A DNA stretch of 64,000 bases from Flavobacterium sharifuzzamanii (GCF_003254585.1 NZ_QJGZ01000040.1:310001-374000), one strand, 5' to 3'; counted from the stretch's first letter, positions 7,649 through 17,766 are shown. Made by a program: numbers and translations. The notes: generated from the letters alone by a model not told the origin.

Positions 7649-9325
7649 ATGTTTTCAAAAAACACAAAATACAACTTCAAATTAAAAACAGCATTCTTCA
7701 TGCTATTAACCGTCTGCATCCAAGCCACAGCACAAAACACCGCATGGAAACCAGCATCATTTGAAATTGTAAAATCCAATTATAAAACTTTCAAAACCGC
7801 ACAATACGCTCATGTATTTTCAGGAAGCAAACATAATATTGTTCGTTTAGCTCCAGAATTGCAAGGTTTGACTGGAATCGAACTTCCTTTAGAAAAATAT
7901 AAAAATGGAAATAATGCTCCATTACAATTAAAATTTAAAGAACAAGTTCAGGTTTTGATTGGAGTTTTTCAAGAAAATAATTCAGATTATCTTCAAGCTG
8001 ATAAGCTTCAAAATGCTAAATTAATTTTAGAAAACGGATTGACGATTACAGGTTTACCTCCAGTAAATGTATATGCGATTTCTTTCTCAAAAGGAACACA
8101 AACTTTAAATCTTGGAAAAGGATTATTTGCAGTTTTAGGAATTGTAAAAGCTTCTGAAAAACTAGAACCAAGAAACGCCAATTTTCCAGATGGAAAACTT
8201 TGGAACCCAACTTTTATCGTTGAAGGATTTTCAGATGAAAAACCGCTTTTCGAAGTTATCGGCGGAGAAAATAAACCCGTTATAGATGAAGGAATGTCTG
8301 GAACAGAAGGAATTCAGGGAGGTTTTGAAGGAGGACGTGTAGTAAAAGTCGGTGATACGTATCATATGTTTCCAACTGAAAGAGCAGGTGAAAAAGGTGT
8401 TGATTACTATTACGATCGTGTAAAAACCAAAATCGGACATTGGACAAGTAAAGATGCTATTCACTGGAAAAGAGAATCAACCATTTATCAAGCAAGCGGT
8501 GTCTACGCGGTTACAGAAGACGATAATCCAATGAATGATCGTCGTGCAGCTATTTGGTCTTATATGCCAGTTTTTAATGAAAAAGCAAACAAATGGTATG
8601 GCTATTATTTGGCGTATACGGTAAGTAAAGAAATAGAACCAAATCATTCATTCGGAAGAATTTGGCGTTGTGAATCAACGGTTGATGGAATCAACGGAAT
8701 TGGTGGACCTTACAAAGATATGGGAATCATCATGGAACCAGGATTGGATTCTCAGCCTTGGGAAGGACGTCAGGGTGTTGCATCGTTTTTTCCATATAAG
8801 GTAGGAGATAAATATTTTGGATTTTATAGCGGTGCATATCCGTTCAATTCATGGGCAGATTATCCGAAGAAATCTGGTAAAGGCTGGTTTGTGGCTTTAG
8901 CTGAATCCAAAAGTTTAGAAGGTCCTTGGTTGAGAATGAACAAAGGTTTGGAACCCATTAAAACTTTACATCCGTTATTCGTAGAAAACCCAATTGTAAG
9001 TCAATTACCAAACGGACTGTATATCGCGATTTTCGACGGAGGCCCAGACGGCTGGGGACATCATTTGCCAAATATGATTGCTTATTCATTATCTGCAGAT
9101 GGTGTTAATTGGGCAGAAGCACATTATTTACCAATAGAAACCAAAGTCGATAAATGGTGGGATATTATGAGAACTCCGCTTTGTCTAATCCCGGAAGGGA
9201 ATGACGTTTACACAATAGTGTACAATGCAATCGATTTGAAAAGAAGATTTCATCCAACAGGAATGGTAAAAGTCAAACTGAACAAAGATGTAATGGAATC
9301 CAAATTAAAAGAATTGAAGAAATAA
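7649..9325 (+). CDS. Secreted five-bladed beta-propeller glycosidase-like protein
   Basis: A 558-residue protein with a signal peptide (LTVCIQATAQ, cleavage near residue 29), an N-terminal domain of unknown fold (30-200) and a propeller-like part (about 215-540). The propeller carries repeated strand motifs such as GGRVVKVGDTYHMFPTE, IGHWTSKDAIHWKRE and NPIVSQLPNGLYIAIFDGG. The alternation of 'KDGIxW' and 'WYGYYLAY' strands is typical of the GH43/GH32/GH62 propeller superfamily. Candidate acids are visible (for example D472 in FDGGPDGWG), but I cannot assign a family or substrate. The gene sits between a GH78-like and another propeller gene, so a pectin side-chain role is likely. Confidence 0.6.
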   Translation: MFSKNTKYNFKLKTAFFMLLTVCIQATAQNTAWKPASFEIVKSNYKTFKTAQYAHVFSGSKHNIVRLAPELQGLTGIELPLEKYKNGNNAPLQLKFKEQVQVLIGVFQENNSDYLQADKLQNAKLILENGLTITGLPPVNVYAISFSKGTQTLNLGKGLFAVLGIVKASEKLEPRNANFPDGKLWNPTFIVEGFSDEKPLFEVIGGENKPVIDEGMSGTEGIQGGFEGGRVVKVGDTYHMFPTERAGEKGVDYYYDRVKTKIGHWTSKDAIHWKRESTIYQASGVYAVTEDDNPMNDRRAAIWSYMPVFNEKANKWYGYYLAYTVSKEIEPNHSFGRIWRCESTVDGINGIGGPYKDMGIIMEPGLDSQPWEGRQGVASFFPYKVGDKYFGFYSGAYPFNSWADYPKKSGKGWFVALAESKSLEGPWLRMNKGLEPIKTLHPLFVENPIVSQLPNGLYIAIFDGGPDGWGHHLPNMIAYSLSADGVNWAEAHYLPIETKVDKWWDIMRTPLCLIPEGNDVYTIVYNAIDLKRRFHPTGMVKVKLNKDVMESKLKELKK

Positions 9326-9331
9326 ATTAAA

Positions 9332-9401
9332 GTTTCCCGCAGATTTTGCAGATCAGGCAGATAAAAAAATCAGCTAAATCTGCAAAATCTGCGAGAGAAA
9401 C
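9332..9401 (+). repeat. 'gcagatt' inverted intergenic repeat (family C)
   Basis: GTTTCCCGCAGATTTTGCAG at the left pairs with CTGCAAAATCTGCGAGAGAA at the right, leaving a 30-base middle part that also contains CAGAT words. It fills most of the spacer between the two propeller genes. Confidence 0.8.
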
Positions 9402-9444
9402 AAAATAAAATCCGCGTCATTCGCGGACCAAAATATAACCAAAA

Positions 9445-10569
9445 ATGAAAATTAAATATCTACTAATTGCCATTTCAGCACTTGTCATAACCAGCTGTGC
9501 TACCAAATACAAGAAAAGAGAAATTACTGACAGCGTAATGCAGGAGATTTACGAGGAGATCAAAACGCCTTACAAATACGGCTTGGTAATGGTTCCAACT
9601 GACAACTCATACAAAATGGATTGCCCGAGTGTATTTAGAAAAGATGGCAAATGGTATATGACGTATTTAATTTACGACGGAAGAGGTTACGAAACTTGGT
9701 TAGCAGAAAGCGACAATTTATTAGATTGGAAATATCTAGGAAAAGTAATGTCTTTCTCAGAAAATGAAAAACATTGGGATGTCAACCAGAAAGCAGGATA
9801 TATTTCTTTGCAAGACATGACTTGGGGCGGAAGCTACGAATGGGAAAAATATGATGATAAATACTGGATGAGTTATTTTGGCGGAGACAGCAAAGGTTAT
9901 GAAGCAGGCGTTCTATCAATCGGAATGGCATATACCAAAGAAGCACCGACAAAACCACATGAATTCCAAAGATTAGAAAATCCGGTTTTGACGCCAAAAG
10001 ATAAAGACGCCAAATGGTGGGATAATAGTACTATGTATAAAAACAGTGTAATTCGTGATAAAGACAAAGTTACAGGACACAATTTTATCATGTATTATAA
10101 CGCTCGTGGAGACAGTATAAATCCTGCAAAAGGTGCTGAACGTATTGCTATGGCGGTTTCAAACGATATGAAAGAGTGGAAGCGTTATGGCGATAAACCT
10201 TTAATCAATCATCATAAAGGAATTTCGGGAGATGCTTATATTCAGCGTATTAATGATACTTGGGTGATGTTTTATTTTGGAGCTTTTTGGACGGGTTGGA
10301 ATCAAGGTGCATTTAACCGTTTCGCCGTTTCGAATGATTTAGTAAACTGGACAGATTGGAAAGGAGATGATTTAGTTAAATCATCAGAACCATACGATGA
10401 TTTGTTTGCGCATAAATCATTTGTGGTAAAACATGATGGTGTTGTGTATCATTTTTATTGCGCTGTGAACAAAGCAGAACAAAGAGGAATTGCCATTGCA
10501 ACGTCTAAAGATTTAGGAAAAAGCAAATTGAATTTTGTTGCACCGCCTGTGAAGGTTAAGAAGAATTAA
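9445..10569 (+). CDS. GH43-like beta-propeller lipoprotein
   Basis: A 374-residue protein with a lipoprotein signal (lipobox VITSC, Cys18), so it is expected to be anchored to the outer or inner membrane. Propeller blades are suggested by DCPSVFRKDGKWYMTYLIYD (about 52-71), DNSTMYKNSVIRDKDK and ISGDAYIQRINDTWVMFYFG, with the Asp residues at blade starts typical of clan GH-F and related glycosidases. I infer an exo-acting arabinosidase-, galactosidase- or similar glycosidase-like enzyme. The family is not certain, and resemblance to GH43-type or DUF propellers is from motif pattern only. It lies 119 bp behind the previous propeller gene and 97 bp before the preferred start of the GH2 gene. Confidence 0.6.
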   Translation: MKIKYLLIAISALVITSCATKYKKREITDSVMQEIYEEIKTPYKYGLVMVPTDNSYKMDCPSVFRKDGKWYMTYLIYDGRGYETWLAESDNLLDWKYLGKVMSFSENEKHWDVNQKAGYISLQDMTWGGSYEWEKYDDKYWMSYFGGDSKGYEAGVLSIGMAYTKEAPTKPHEFQRLENPVLTPKDKDAKWWDNSTMYKNSVIRDKDKVTGHNFIMYYNARGDSINPAKGAERIAMAVSNDMKEWKRYGDKPLINHHKGISGDAYIQRINDTWVMFYFGAFWTGWNQGAFNRFAVSNDLVNWTDWKGDDLVKSSEPYDDLFAHKSFVVKHDGVVYHFYCAVNKAEQRGIAIATSKDLGKSKLNFVAPPVKVKKN

Positions 10570-10617
10570 GTATTGAGAATTAAGTATTAAGATTAAATTG
10601 AAAGTTTTGAGATTAAG
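10567..10617 (+). repeat. 'aattaagtatt' words paired with the GH2 leader
   Basis: Repeats of AATTAAGTATT and GAGATTAAG lie directly downstream of the propeller gene. Their inverse complement (CTTAATACTTAATAC...CTTAATACTT) appears at 10709-10738, inside the coding sequence for the GH2 signal peptide. Confidence 0.7.
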
Positions 10618-10666
10618 TAAAAAAAATATAACCCGTTTTGTTGAACATTTTTTTGAGGAAGAGTTT

Positions 10667-13600
10667 TTGAAACCATTTTTAAATTCAGATTGTCTGCGTA
10701 GATCGGTCTTAATACTTAATACTTTTATCTTAATACTTCCCGTTTTCGGGAATGCCCAATCCGTAACAGGAGAGCCAGCGGGAGTTCCAGAATTGCATAA
10801 AAAATACGAATTTGCACCTTGGGAAGACCCAACAATTACGAGTATCAATAGACAGCCATCAAGAGCAACTGCTTATTCGTATGCAAGTGTCGAAGACGCA
10901 CTAAAAGGCGACAGAACCAAAAGTCGAATCCAAATGCTAAACGGCGATTGGGATTTTAAATATGCTGTAAATCTAAAAGAAGCATCAAAAGATTTCTATA
11001 AAAATACCGTTTCAGGCTGGGATAAAATCGAAGTACCTTCAAATTGGGAAATAAAAGGATACGATAATCCAATTTACAAAAGTGCCGTTTATCCGTTTAG
11101 ACCCATAAATCCGCCTTATATTCCTAAAGATTATAACGGAGTTGGTTCTTACCAACGCAGTTTTACGGTTCCTGAAAATTGGAAAGATATGACGATTACG
11201 TTACATTTTGGAGCCGTAAGTTCAGGTTTTGAAGTGTGGTTAAACGGAGAATTTTTAGGTTATGGAGAAGACAGTTTTCTGCCATCAGAATTTGATATTA
11301 CACCTTATTTAAAAGCAGGCGAAAATGTAGTTTCAGTTCGTGTAATTCGTTGGACAGATGGTTCTTATTTAGAAGATCAGGATCATTGGCGCATGAGCGG
11401 AATCCAGCGTGAAGTTTTCATTATGGCCGAGCCAAAATTACGTATTCAGGATTTCTTTGTTCAAACCAAATTAGATAAACAATATACAGACGCTATTTTT
11501 AAACTGCGTCCAAAAGTAGAGAATTTGACAGGAGCAAAAATCAAAGATTATACGATGAATGTTCAATTGTACGATGCTAATAATACGGCCATGTTCAAAG
11601 AACCGCTTCAAAGACCGGTAATCGATTTAATTAACGAAAGTTATCCTCGTCTGGATAATGTCCGTTTTGGATTCTTTCAGGAAACCATCAAAAATCCAAA
11701 AAAATGGAGTTCAGAAGAACCGAATTTGTATACGATGGTCATTTCGATAAAAGATAAAAGCGGAAATGTTACCGAAGCCAAAAGCTGTAAAGTAGGCTTC
11801 CGTTCGATTGAATTTTCGAAAGAGAACGGAAAAATGCTCATCAACGGAAAAGAAACCTACGTTTATGGCGTAAACCGTCACGATCACCATCCCACAAGAG
11901 GAAAAGCCATTACGAGAGAAGATATCAAGCAAGATATTACTACGATTAAAAAGTTTAATTTCAACTTTATACGTACAAGCCATTACCCAAACGATCCTTA
12001 TTTCTACGAATTATGCGATCAATACGGAATTATGGTTATGGACGAAGCCAATCAGGAAACACATGGAATTGGCGGAAAATTAAGCAACGATCCGCTTTGG
12101 ACAAATGCTTATATGGAAAGAATGATACGAATGGTCGAAAGAGATAAAAACCATCCATCGGTCGTGATGTGGAGTTTAGGTAACGAAGGTGGAAAAGGGC
12201 CAAATCATGCTGCAATGTCGGGCTGGGTTCATGATTTCGATATTACTCGTCCAGTTCATTATGAACCAGCACAGGGAAATGCCAAATTAGACGGTTATAT
12301 TGATCCGCTTGATCCAGGATACCCAAAAACAATCGATCATGCTTACCGATTCGAAAACCCGCAGGATGATTCGTATGTTGATATGGTCAGCCGTTTTTAT
12401 CCGGGCGTTTTCACACCGAAATTTTTAGTCGATCAAAAGAAAGATACTCGTCCGATTATTTTCGTTGAATATTCTCATGCTATGGGAAATTCAGTTGGAA
12501 ACTTAAAAGAATTATGGGATGAATTCCGTTCGCTTCCAAGAGTGATTGGAGGCTGTATATGGGAATTTAAAGATCAAGGAATCTTGAAATTTGATTCCAG
12601 ATCAGGGCAGAATTATTTTGCTCATGGAGGAGATTTTGGTGAAAAATACCATGATGGAAACTTCAATACAAAAGGAATTGTAGATTCTAACGGAAAACCA
12701 AAAGGATCTATTTTTGAAAATAAATGGGTGTATCAGCCAGCGATTTCGACTTTAAACGGAAATCAATTGGAAATTAAAAATCGTCAGGCTGTTAAATCTT
12801 TAGAACAATATATTCCAGTTTTAAAAGTGTTGGAAAACGGAAACGTAATCAAAACTCAGATTTTAAAACCATTCAAAGTAGAAGCAGGACAATCAACAAC
12901 TTTAGATATCAGTTCTTATCTTCCAAAAATGAAAGCCGATGCCGAATATATTTTAAATATAGAATTCCAACTTTCAAAAGACGAGCTTTGGGCATCAAAA
13001 GGTTACGCTGTAGCGGAAGATCAGTTTATATTGAAAAAGAAAGAAGTCGTTTCTCCAGACTCTAAAAAAGAAATGCTGAACGTTTCTGAATCAGATTCAG
13101 ATTTTAAAATCAAAGGAAAAACTTTTGATATTACAATTGGAAAAACAAACGGAGCTTTGAGTTCGTATGTTTTTAACGGAGAAGAACAAGTTTTCGCACC
13201 TTTATTGCCAAACTTTGTAAGACCGCTTACAGACAACGACAAACGCGGATGGAAATCGCAAAAGTTGTTGAAACAATGGTACAAAGCAAAACCAAAATTG
13301 GTTAACATTTCAATTGACAAATCAGCTTCGGAAATCAAAATTACAAGTGATTACGAAATTATAAAAGACAGTGCGAACGTAAAAGTAGTTTACAACATTT
13401 TATCAAGCGGATTAATAAAAGTCGATTACAGCTTAAAAGCATCAGATAAGCTGCCAAAAATTCCAAAAATCGGAATGCAGATGGGAGTTCAGAGAAAATT
13501 CGATCAAATTTCATGGTACGGAAAAGGGGAATTGGAAAATTACAGCGATAGAAGTTTCGGTTCGTTTGTTGGGAAATATTCGCTTCCAATAAATGATTTC

Positions 13601-13978
13601 ATCGAACATTATCCAAAACCACAAGAAAACGGAAACCGATGTGATGTAAGATGGATGGCACTAAGCACTCCGCAGAAAAACAACGGATTTTTAGTGGTAA
13701 ATGATACCAAGGTTTTAAGCATGAGCGCCTGGCCGTATACACAGGAAAACTTAAGTTCATCTGGTCATACATACGATTTGAAAGATCCAGGATTCTTGAC
13801 GGTAAACATCGATTTAATCCAAATGGGAGTAGGAGGAAACGACAGCTGGACGATTGTAGCACAGCCATTAGAACAATATCAGATTAAATCTGGAAATTAT
13901 GAGTATAGTTTTTATTTGACGCCTTTCAGCGGTTCAAAAAATGAATTGGAAAATAGTTTGAAGAAGTTTAAGTATTAA
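10667..13978 (+). CDS. GH2 beta-galactosidase (LacZ-like, secreted)
   Basis: GH2 enzymes of the LacZ type cleave terminal beta-galactose, here probably from galactan or arabinogalactan side chains of pectin. The order is a sugar-binding jelly roll, an immunoglobulin-like domain, the TIM barrel and a C-terminal beta-sandwich (bgaI-small-chain type). The acid/base Glu lies in VMWSLGNEGGKG (about residue 507) and the nucleophile Glu in IIFVEYSHAMGNS (about residue 601). No ATG fits. The frame is open from a TTG at 10598, but a TTG at 10667 gives a compact signal peptide (n-region with LRR, core VLILNTFILILPVFG, cleavage after GNA). Without either start the protein would lack a signal. The length (about 1103 residues) is normal for the family. 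Confidence 0.85.
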   Translation: MKPFLNSDCLRRSVLILNTFILILPVFGNAQSVTGEPAGVPELHKKYEFAPWEDPTITSINRQPSRATAYSYASVEDALKGDRTKSRIQMLNGDWDFKYAVNLKEASKDFYKNTVSGWDKIEVPSNWEIKGYDNPIYKSAVYPFRPINPPYIPKDYNGVGSYQRSFTVPENWKDMTITLHFGAVSSGFEVWLNGEFLGYGEDSFLPSEFDITPYLKAGENVVSVRVIRWTDGSYLEDQDHWRMSGIQREVFIMAEPKLRIQDFFVQTKLDKQYTDAIFKLRPKVENLTGAKIKDYTMNVQLYDANNTAMFKEPLQRPVIDLINESYPRLDNVRFGFFQETIKNPKKWSSEEPNLYTMVISIKDKSGNVTEAKSCKVGFRSIEFSKENGKMLINGKETYVYGVNRHDHHPTRGKAITREDIKQDITTIKKFNFNFIRTSHYPNDPYFYELCDQYGIMVMDEANQETHGIGGKLSNDPLWTNAYMERMIRMVERDKNHPSVVMWSLGNEGGKGPNHAAMSGWVHDFDITRPVHYEPAQGNAKLDGYIDPLDPGYPKTIDHAYRFENPQDDSYVDMVSRFYPGVFTPKFLVDQKKDTRPIIFVEYSHAMGNSVGNLKELWDEFRSLPRVIGGCIWEFKDQGILKFDSRSGQNYFAHGGDFGEKYHDGNFNTKGIVDSNGKPKGSIFENKWVYQPAISTLNGNQLEIKNRQAVKSLEQYIPVLKVLENGNVIKTQILKPFKVEAGQSTTLDISSYLPKMKADAEYILNIEFQLSKDELWASKGYAVAEDQFILKKKEVVSPDSKKEMLNVSESDSDFKIKGKTFDITIGKTNGALSSYVFNGEEQVFAPLLPNFVRPLTDNDKRGWKSQKLLKQWYKAKPKLVNISIDKSASEIKITSDYEIIKDSANVKVVYNILSSGLIKVDYSLKASDKLPKIPKIGMQMGVQRKFDQISWYGKGELENYSDRSFGSFVGKYSLPINDFIEHYPKPQENGNRCDVRWMALSTPQKNNGFLVVNDTKVLSMSAWPYTQENLSSSGHTYDLKDPGFLTVNIDLIQMGVGGNDSWTIVAQPLEQYQIKSGNYEYSFYLTPFSGSKNELENSLKKFKY

Positions 13979-14016
13979 TTGATTAATTAAAAATTAAGAA
14001 TTAAAAAGTACAGTTT

Positions 14017-14117
14017 GTCATTTCGACGAAAGGAGAAATCTCCACGAGTAGCTCCGTAACGAGAATCCAAATCTTTGTAGAGTTTCTTGCGAAGATTTCT
14101 CCTTTCGTCGAAATGAC
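14017..14117 (+). repeat. Palindromic intergenic repeat, family A copy 3
   Basis: Arms of 25 bp (14017-14041 and 14093-14117) begin GTCATTTCGACGAAAGGAG and end with its inverse complement. The centre carries CCACGAGTAGCTCCG and AGAGTTTCTTGCG. It occupies most of the spacer between GH2 and GH106. Confidence 0.9.
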
Positions 14118-14143
14118 AAACAAAACGGTTAAAAACAATTAAA

Positions 14144-17100
14144 ATGTTTCAAAAAAAACACCTCTTTTTTGTCCTTCTTTTAGCGAGTTTCGTCTCTGCG
14201 CAGGAAGTCCATAAAAAAGAAACCAACTTTCAGCCAACATTTGAATCCTCAAGACCTTGGGTATATTGGTATTGGATGAAATCGGCGTATTCTAAACCCG
14301 GAATTACAGCCGATTTAGAAGCGATGAAACAAGCCGGAATTGCGGGAGCTTATTTAATGACTATTAAAGGGCCAGCAAATCCGCCATTGATAGATCCGCC
14401 AGTTTTACAGTTGACACCTGAATTTTGGGACATGATTCATTGGGCTTTTAAAGAAGCAGATCGTTTAGGTTTGAAATTGGCTTTTCATGGAGCTGACGGA
14501 TTTGCCGTTGCTGGCGGGCCGTGGATTACGCCAGAAATGTCGATGCAGAAAGTAGTCTGGTCAACGACTGAAATTTTAGGAGGGAAAAAAGTTACTTCAA
14601 AATTGCCAGTTCCAGCACATTATAAAGACTATTATAAAGACATTGCAACTTTTGCTATTCCAATTAAAGAATACGAAATCACTTCGCAGATGCAATTGCC
14701 AAAAGTAACGACATCAAACAATACTGATGCTTCGTTTTTGGCTGATCCTAAAAAAGACGAAAACTTCAAGTTTGCCGATGCAGGTTGGATTCAGTACGAA
14801 TTTGCACAGCCTTTTACCTGCAAATCTATTGTAATTGAAACCAAAGGAAGAGATTTTCAGGCACAGCGTCTGATTGTAGAAGTGAGCGATGACGGAATCA
14901 ATTTTAGATTTCACGAAAGAATGATCGCACCACGTCATGGTTGGCAGGATATGGATTTCCCAAATACACATACTATCACGCCAGTTACAGCAAAATATTT
15001 CCGATTTGTGTATGATCCAAAAGGAACAGAACCCGGAGCAGAAGATTTGGATTTTGCGAAGTGGAAACAGAATTTGAAAGTGAGTAAAATTACACTTTCG
15101 AATCAATCACTGATAAATAATTACGAAGGAAAATCAGGCGCAATTTGGCGCTTGACTCCACAAACTACAGAAAAAGAAATTCCAAATTCTGATGCATTCA
15201 AAAAAGCAGAAATAATCAATATTTCCAATTTTGTTGATGTCGATGGAAACCTGAATTGGAAAGCACCAAAAGGGAAATGGAAAATTCTCCGAATGGGACA
15301 TACTTCTACAGGACATGAAAATGCAACTGGCGGAGCAGGAAAAGGATTGGAAGTCGACAAATTTAATCCCGAATTGATTCGTTTTCAGTTGGATCATTGG
15401 TTTGGAGAAGCCGTTCGTTCTGCTGGGCCAGAATTGGCTTCGAAAGTTCTTGAAATCCTTCATTTTGACAGTTGGGAATGTGGAAGTCAAAATTGGTCTT
15501 CGGTTTTTCAGGCTGAATTTAAAAAGAGACGTGGCTACGATCTTGTAGAATATCTGCCAGTTATGGCTGGAATTCCATTAGAAAGTACCGATTTTTCAGA
15601 GAAAGTTTTATACGATGTTCGTAAAGCAATTGCCGATTTAGTTGCCGATAATTTCTACGGAACTGTAGCGCAAATCGCCAAAGAAAACAACATAAAATTA
15701 AGTGCCGAAAATGTAGCGCCAGTTGTAACCAGCGATGCCTTGCTTCATTATAAATATGTCGATTACCCGAGTGGTGAATTTTGGCTGAAAAGCCCAACTC
15801 ACGACAAACCTTTTGATATGGTCGATGCCATTTCGGGCGGACATATTTATGGAAAAGATATTATTCAAGCTGAATCTTTTACGGCTCTGAGAATGGATTG
15901 GGACGAACATCCCGGAAATCTAAAAACAACGGCAGACCGCAATTACGCTTTAGGAATTAACCGTTTATTCTATCATGTTTTTGTACATAATCCTTGGACG
16001 GACAGAAAACCAGGAATGACTTTAGATGATATCGGAACTTTTTTCCAAAGAGACCAAACATGGTGGAAACCTGGAAAAGCTTGGTTTGATTATTGCCAAA
16101 GAGTACAGTTTCAGTTGCAAAAAGGAAAACCAGTAATTGATCTCGCAGTTTTTATTGGCGAAGATTTTCCTTCCCGTTCTTTTGTTCCGGATCGATTAGT
16201 GCCTTTTATTCCGAATGTGTTTGGAAAAGAAAGATTGGAAAGCGAGAAAATCCGTTTAGAAAATGAAGGTCAGCCAACGGCAAAAATGCCAAAAGAAGTA
16301 ACCTATTCTAAAAATATCACCGATTTATCACAATGGATTAATCCGCTAAATGGTTATCAATATGATTCTTTTAATGCCGATGTTTTGATCAATCGTGCGA
16401 AAGTGGTAAACGGAAAAATTTCGTTTGATGGTGGAATTGAATATGGAGCTTTATTCTTTCCGGGAAGTCATAAAATGGCACCAAATAAGATGCTTTCTTT
16501 GGCTTCTGCCGAAAAAATCCTCCAATTAATAAAGGATGGAGCAACGATTTTTGTAGATGAAAAACCAAACCTTCAGCCAGGAATTCAATCAGAAGCCGAT
16601 CAAAAGAAATGGCAAAATGTAATTGATGAAATTTGGAATAACAACAATTCTTCAACATGGAAAATAGAAAAAGGAACAGTTGTTAAATTGCCATATTTAG
16701 GCAATGATTTTACTTCTATCGGAATTACTCAGGATGTTTATTTTCCAAATTTAAACCGAGCTGATTCAGAAACATTAGCTTGGGCGCATCGTAAATCGGA
16801 TACTGAAGATATTTATTTCATTTCCAATCAAAAAGGAGAAAAAAGAACATTTGATGCTTCTTTCAGAATAGCTGGAAAAGCTCCTAAATGGTATAATCCT
16901 GTAACAGATCAAACTTCGGCTTTAGCCAATTGGAAAATAGAAAACGGAAGAACAATTGTTTCGATAAGTTTAGATGCGAACGAATCTGGTTTTGTGATTT
17001 TTAAAGGAGAAACGACAGAAGTTTTAGCTCAAGGAAAATCTTCTGAATTTAAGAATGTACAAACTTTAGATGAAAACTGGGAATTGCAATTTGATCCTGA

Positions 17101-17533
17101 ATTTAAAGGGCCAAAAGAAGTGGTTAAAACGAACAAACTTTTTGACTGGAGTACTTCAAATAGTGATCTGATTAAATATTATTCTGGAACTGTAGTTTAC
17201 AAAAAAGAGTTTATCTGGAAAGAAAAAGACACTAATAAAATCTGGTTGGATCTAGGAGAAATTTCAAATATTGCCGAAATCAAAATCAATGGAAAAGATT
17301 GCGGAACACTTTGGACTTTTCCTTTCAAAACAGATATTTCGCAAGCTTTGCAAAAAGGAAAAAATACGATAGAAATAAAAGTTACAAACACTTGGGCAAA
17401 TAGATTAATCGGGGATCAAAAATTGCCAAAAGAAGAAAGGTTAACGTGGACAACAGCGCCATTTCGTTTGGAGGGAGAACCATTGTTGAAAGCAGGACTA
17501 TTAGGGCCAGTCGCGATTTTAAAAGAGGAATAA
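14144..17533 (+). CDS. GH106 alpha-L-rhamnosidase
   Basis: GH106 enzymes release alpha-L-rhamnose from rhamnogalacturonan chains by inversion and are calcium-dependent. This 1129-residue protein has a signal peptide (residues 1-19, ASFVSAQ) and the family start SRPWVYWYWMKSAYSKPGI with GITADLEAMKQAGIAGAYL, followed by the TIM-barrel core and inserted beta domains (for example the discoidin-like part 225-315). The C-terminal jelly roll includes WLDLGEISNIAEIKINGKDC (about 1048-1067). The length fits the family (about 1100). It is the clearest rhamnogalacturonan-directed enzyme of the first unit. Confidence 0.85.
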   Translation: MFQKKHLFFVLLLASFVSAQEVHKKETNFQPTFESSRPWVYWYWMKSAYSKPGITADLEAMKQAGIAGAYLMTIKGPANPPLIDPPVLQLTPEFWDMIHWAFKEADRLGLKLAFHGADGFAVAGGPWITPEMSMQKVVWSTTEILGGKKVTSKLPVPAHYKDYYKDIATFAIPIKEYEITSQMQLPKVTTSNNTDASFLADPKKDENFKFADAGWIQYEFAQPFTCKSIVIETKGRDFQAQRLIVEVSDDGINFRFHERMIAPRHGWQDMDFPNTHTITPVTAKYFRFVYDPKGTEPGAEDLDFAKWKQNLKVSKITLSNQSLINNYEGKSGAIWRLTPQTTEKEIPNSDAFKKAEIINISNFVDVDGNLNWKAPKGKWKILRMGHTSTGHENATGGAGKGLEVDKFNPELIRFQLDHWFGEAVRSAGPELASKVLEILHFDSWECGSQNWSSVFQAEFKKRRGYDLVEYLPVMAGIPLESTDFSEKVLYDVRKAIADLVADNFYGTVAQIAKENNIKLSAENVAPVVTSDALLHYKYVDYPSGEFWLKSPTHDKPFDMVDAISGGHIYGKDIIQAESFTALRMDWDEHPGNLKTTADRNYALGINRLFYHVFVHNPWTDRKPGMTLDDIGTFFQRDQTWWKPGKAWFDYCQRVQFQLQKGKPVIDLAVFIGEDFPSRSFVPDRLVPFIPNVFGKERLESEKIRLENEGQPTAKMPKEVTYSKNITDLSQWINPLNGYQYDSFNADVLINRAKVVNGKISFDGGIEYGALFFPGSHKMAPNKMLSLASAEKILQLIKDGATIFVDEKPNLQPGIQSEADQKKWQNVIDEIWNNNNSSTWKIEKGTVVKLPYLGNDFTSIGITQDVYFPNLNRADSETLAWAHRKSDTEDIYFISNQKGEKRTFDASFRIAGKAPKWYNPVTDQTSALANWKIENGRTIVSISLDANESGFVIFKGETTEVLAQGKSSEFKNVQTLDENWELQFDPEFKGPKEVVKTNKLFDWSTSNSDLIKYYSGTVVYKKEFIWKEKDTNKIWLDLGEISNIAEIKINGKDCGTLWTFPFKTDISQALQKGKNTIEIKVTNTWANRLIGDQKLPKEERLTWTTAPFRLEGEPLLKAGLLGPVAILKEE

Positions 17534-17540
17534 TGAATAT

Positions 17541-17766
17541 GTCGCTCCGCTGGAGCTTTTGCATGATGGTTTTGTTTATTCTATAAATATTTCGTCCCTC
17601 TGGGACTTCTTCAGTAGGATCAGAATATTTATTGAAAAGAAATTTAAAAACATTTATTTATTTCAAAGAATGTATGTCGTTAGAAAAGACAAAAAAAGCT
17701 CTGGAAGAGCGAAATATTTATAGAAAATAATAGGAAGAGAGTAGTTTAGCTCCAGCGGAGCGACAC
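17541..17766 (+). repeat. 'gtcgctccgctggagc' inverted intergenic repeat (family E)
   Basis: GTCGCTCCGCTGGAGCTTTT (from 17541) is inverted at the right end as GCTCCAGCGGAGCGAC (about 17749-17764). Between them lies a second pair of words, ATATTTCGTCCCTCTGGGAC and GAGCGAAATATTTATAGAAA. The element ends 29 bp before the start of the next gene. Confidence 0.85.

Noticed and set aside
7546..7779. 77-residue open frame on the - strand with hydrophobic stretches
   Set aside because: It covers a family A half repeat and the start of the propeller gene on the opposite strand. The hydrophobicity is the reverse image of the signal peptide.
14714..15106. 130-residue open frame on the - strand
   Set aside because: It is antisense inside the GH106 gene and shows no domain, signal or plausible promoter.
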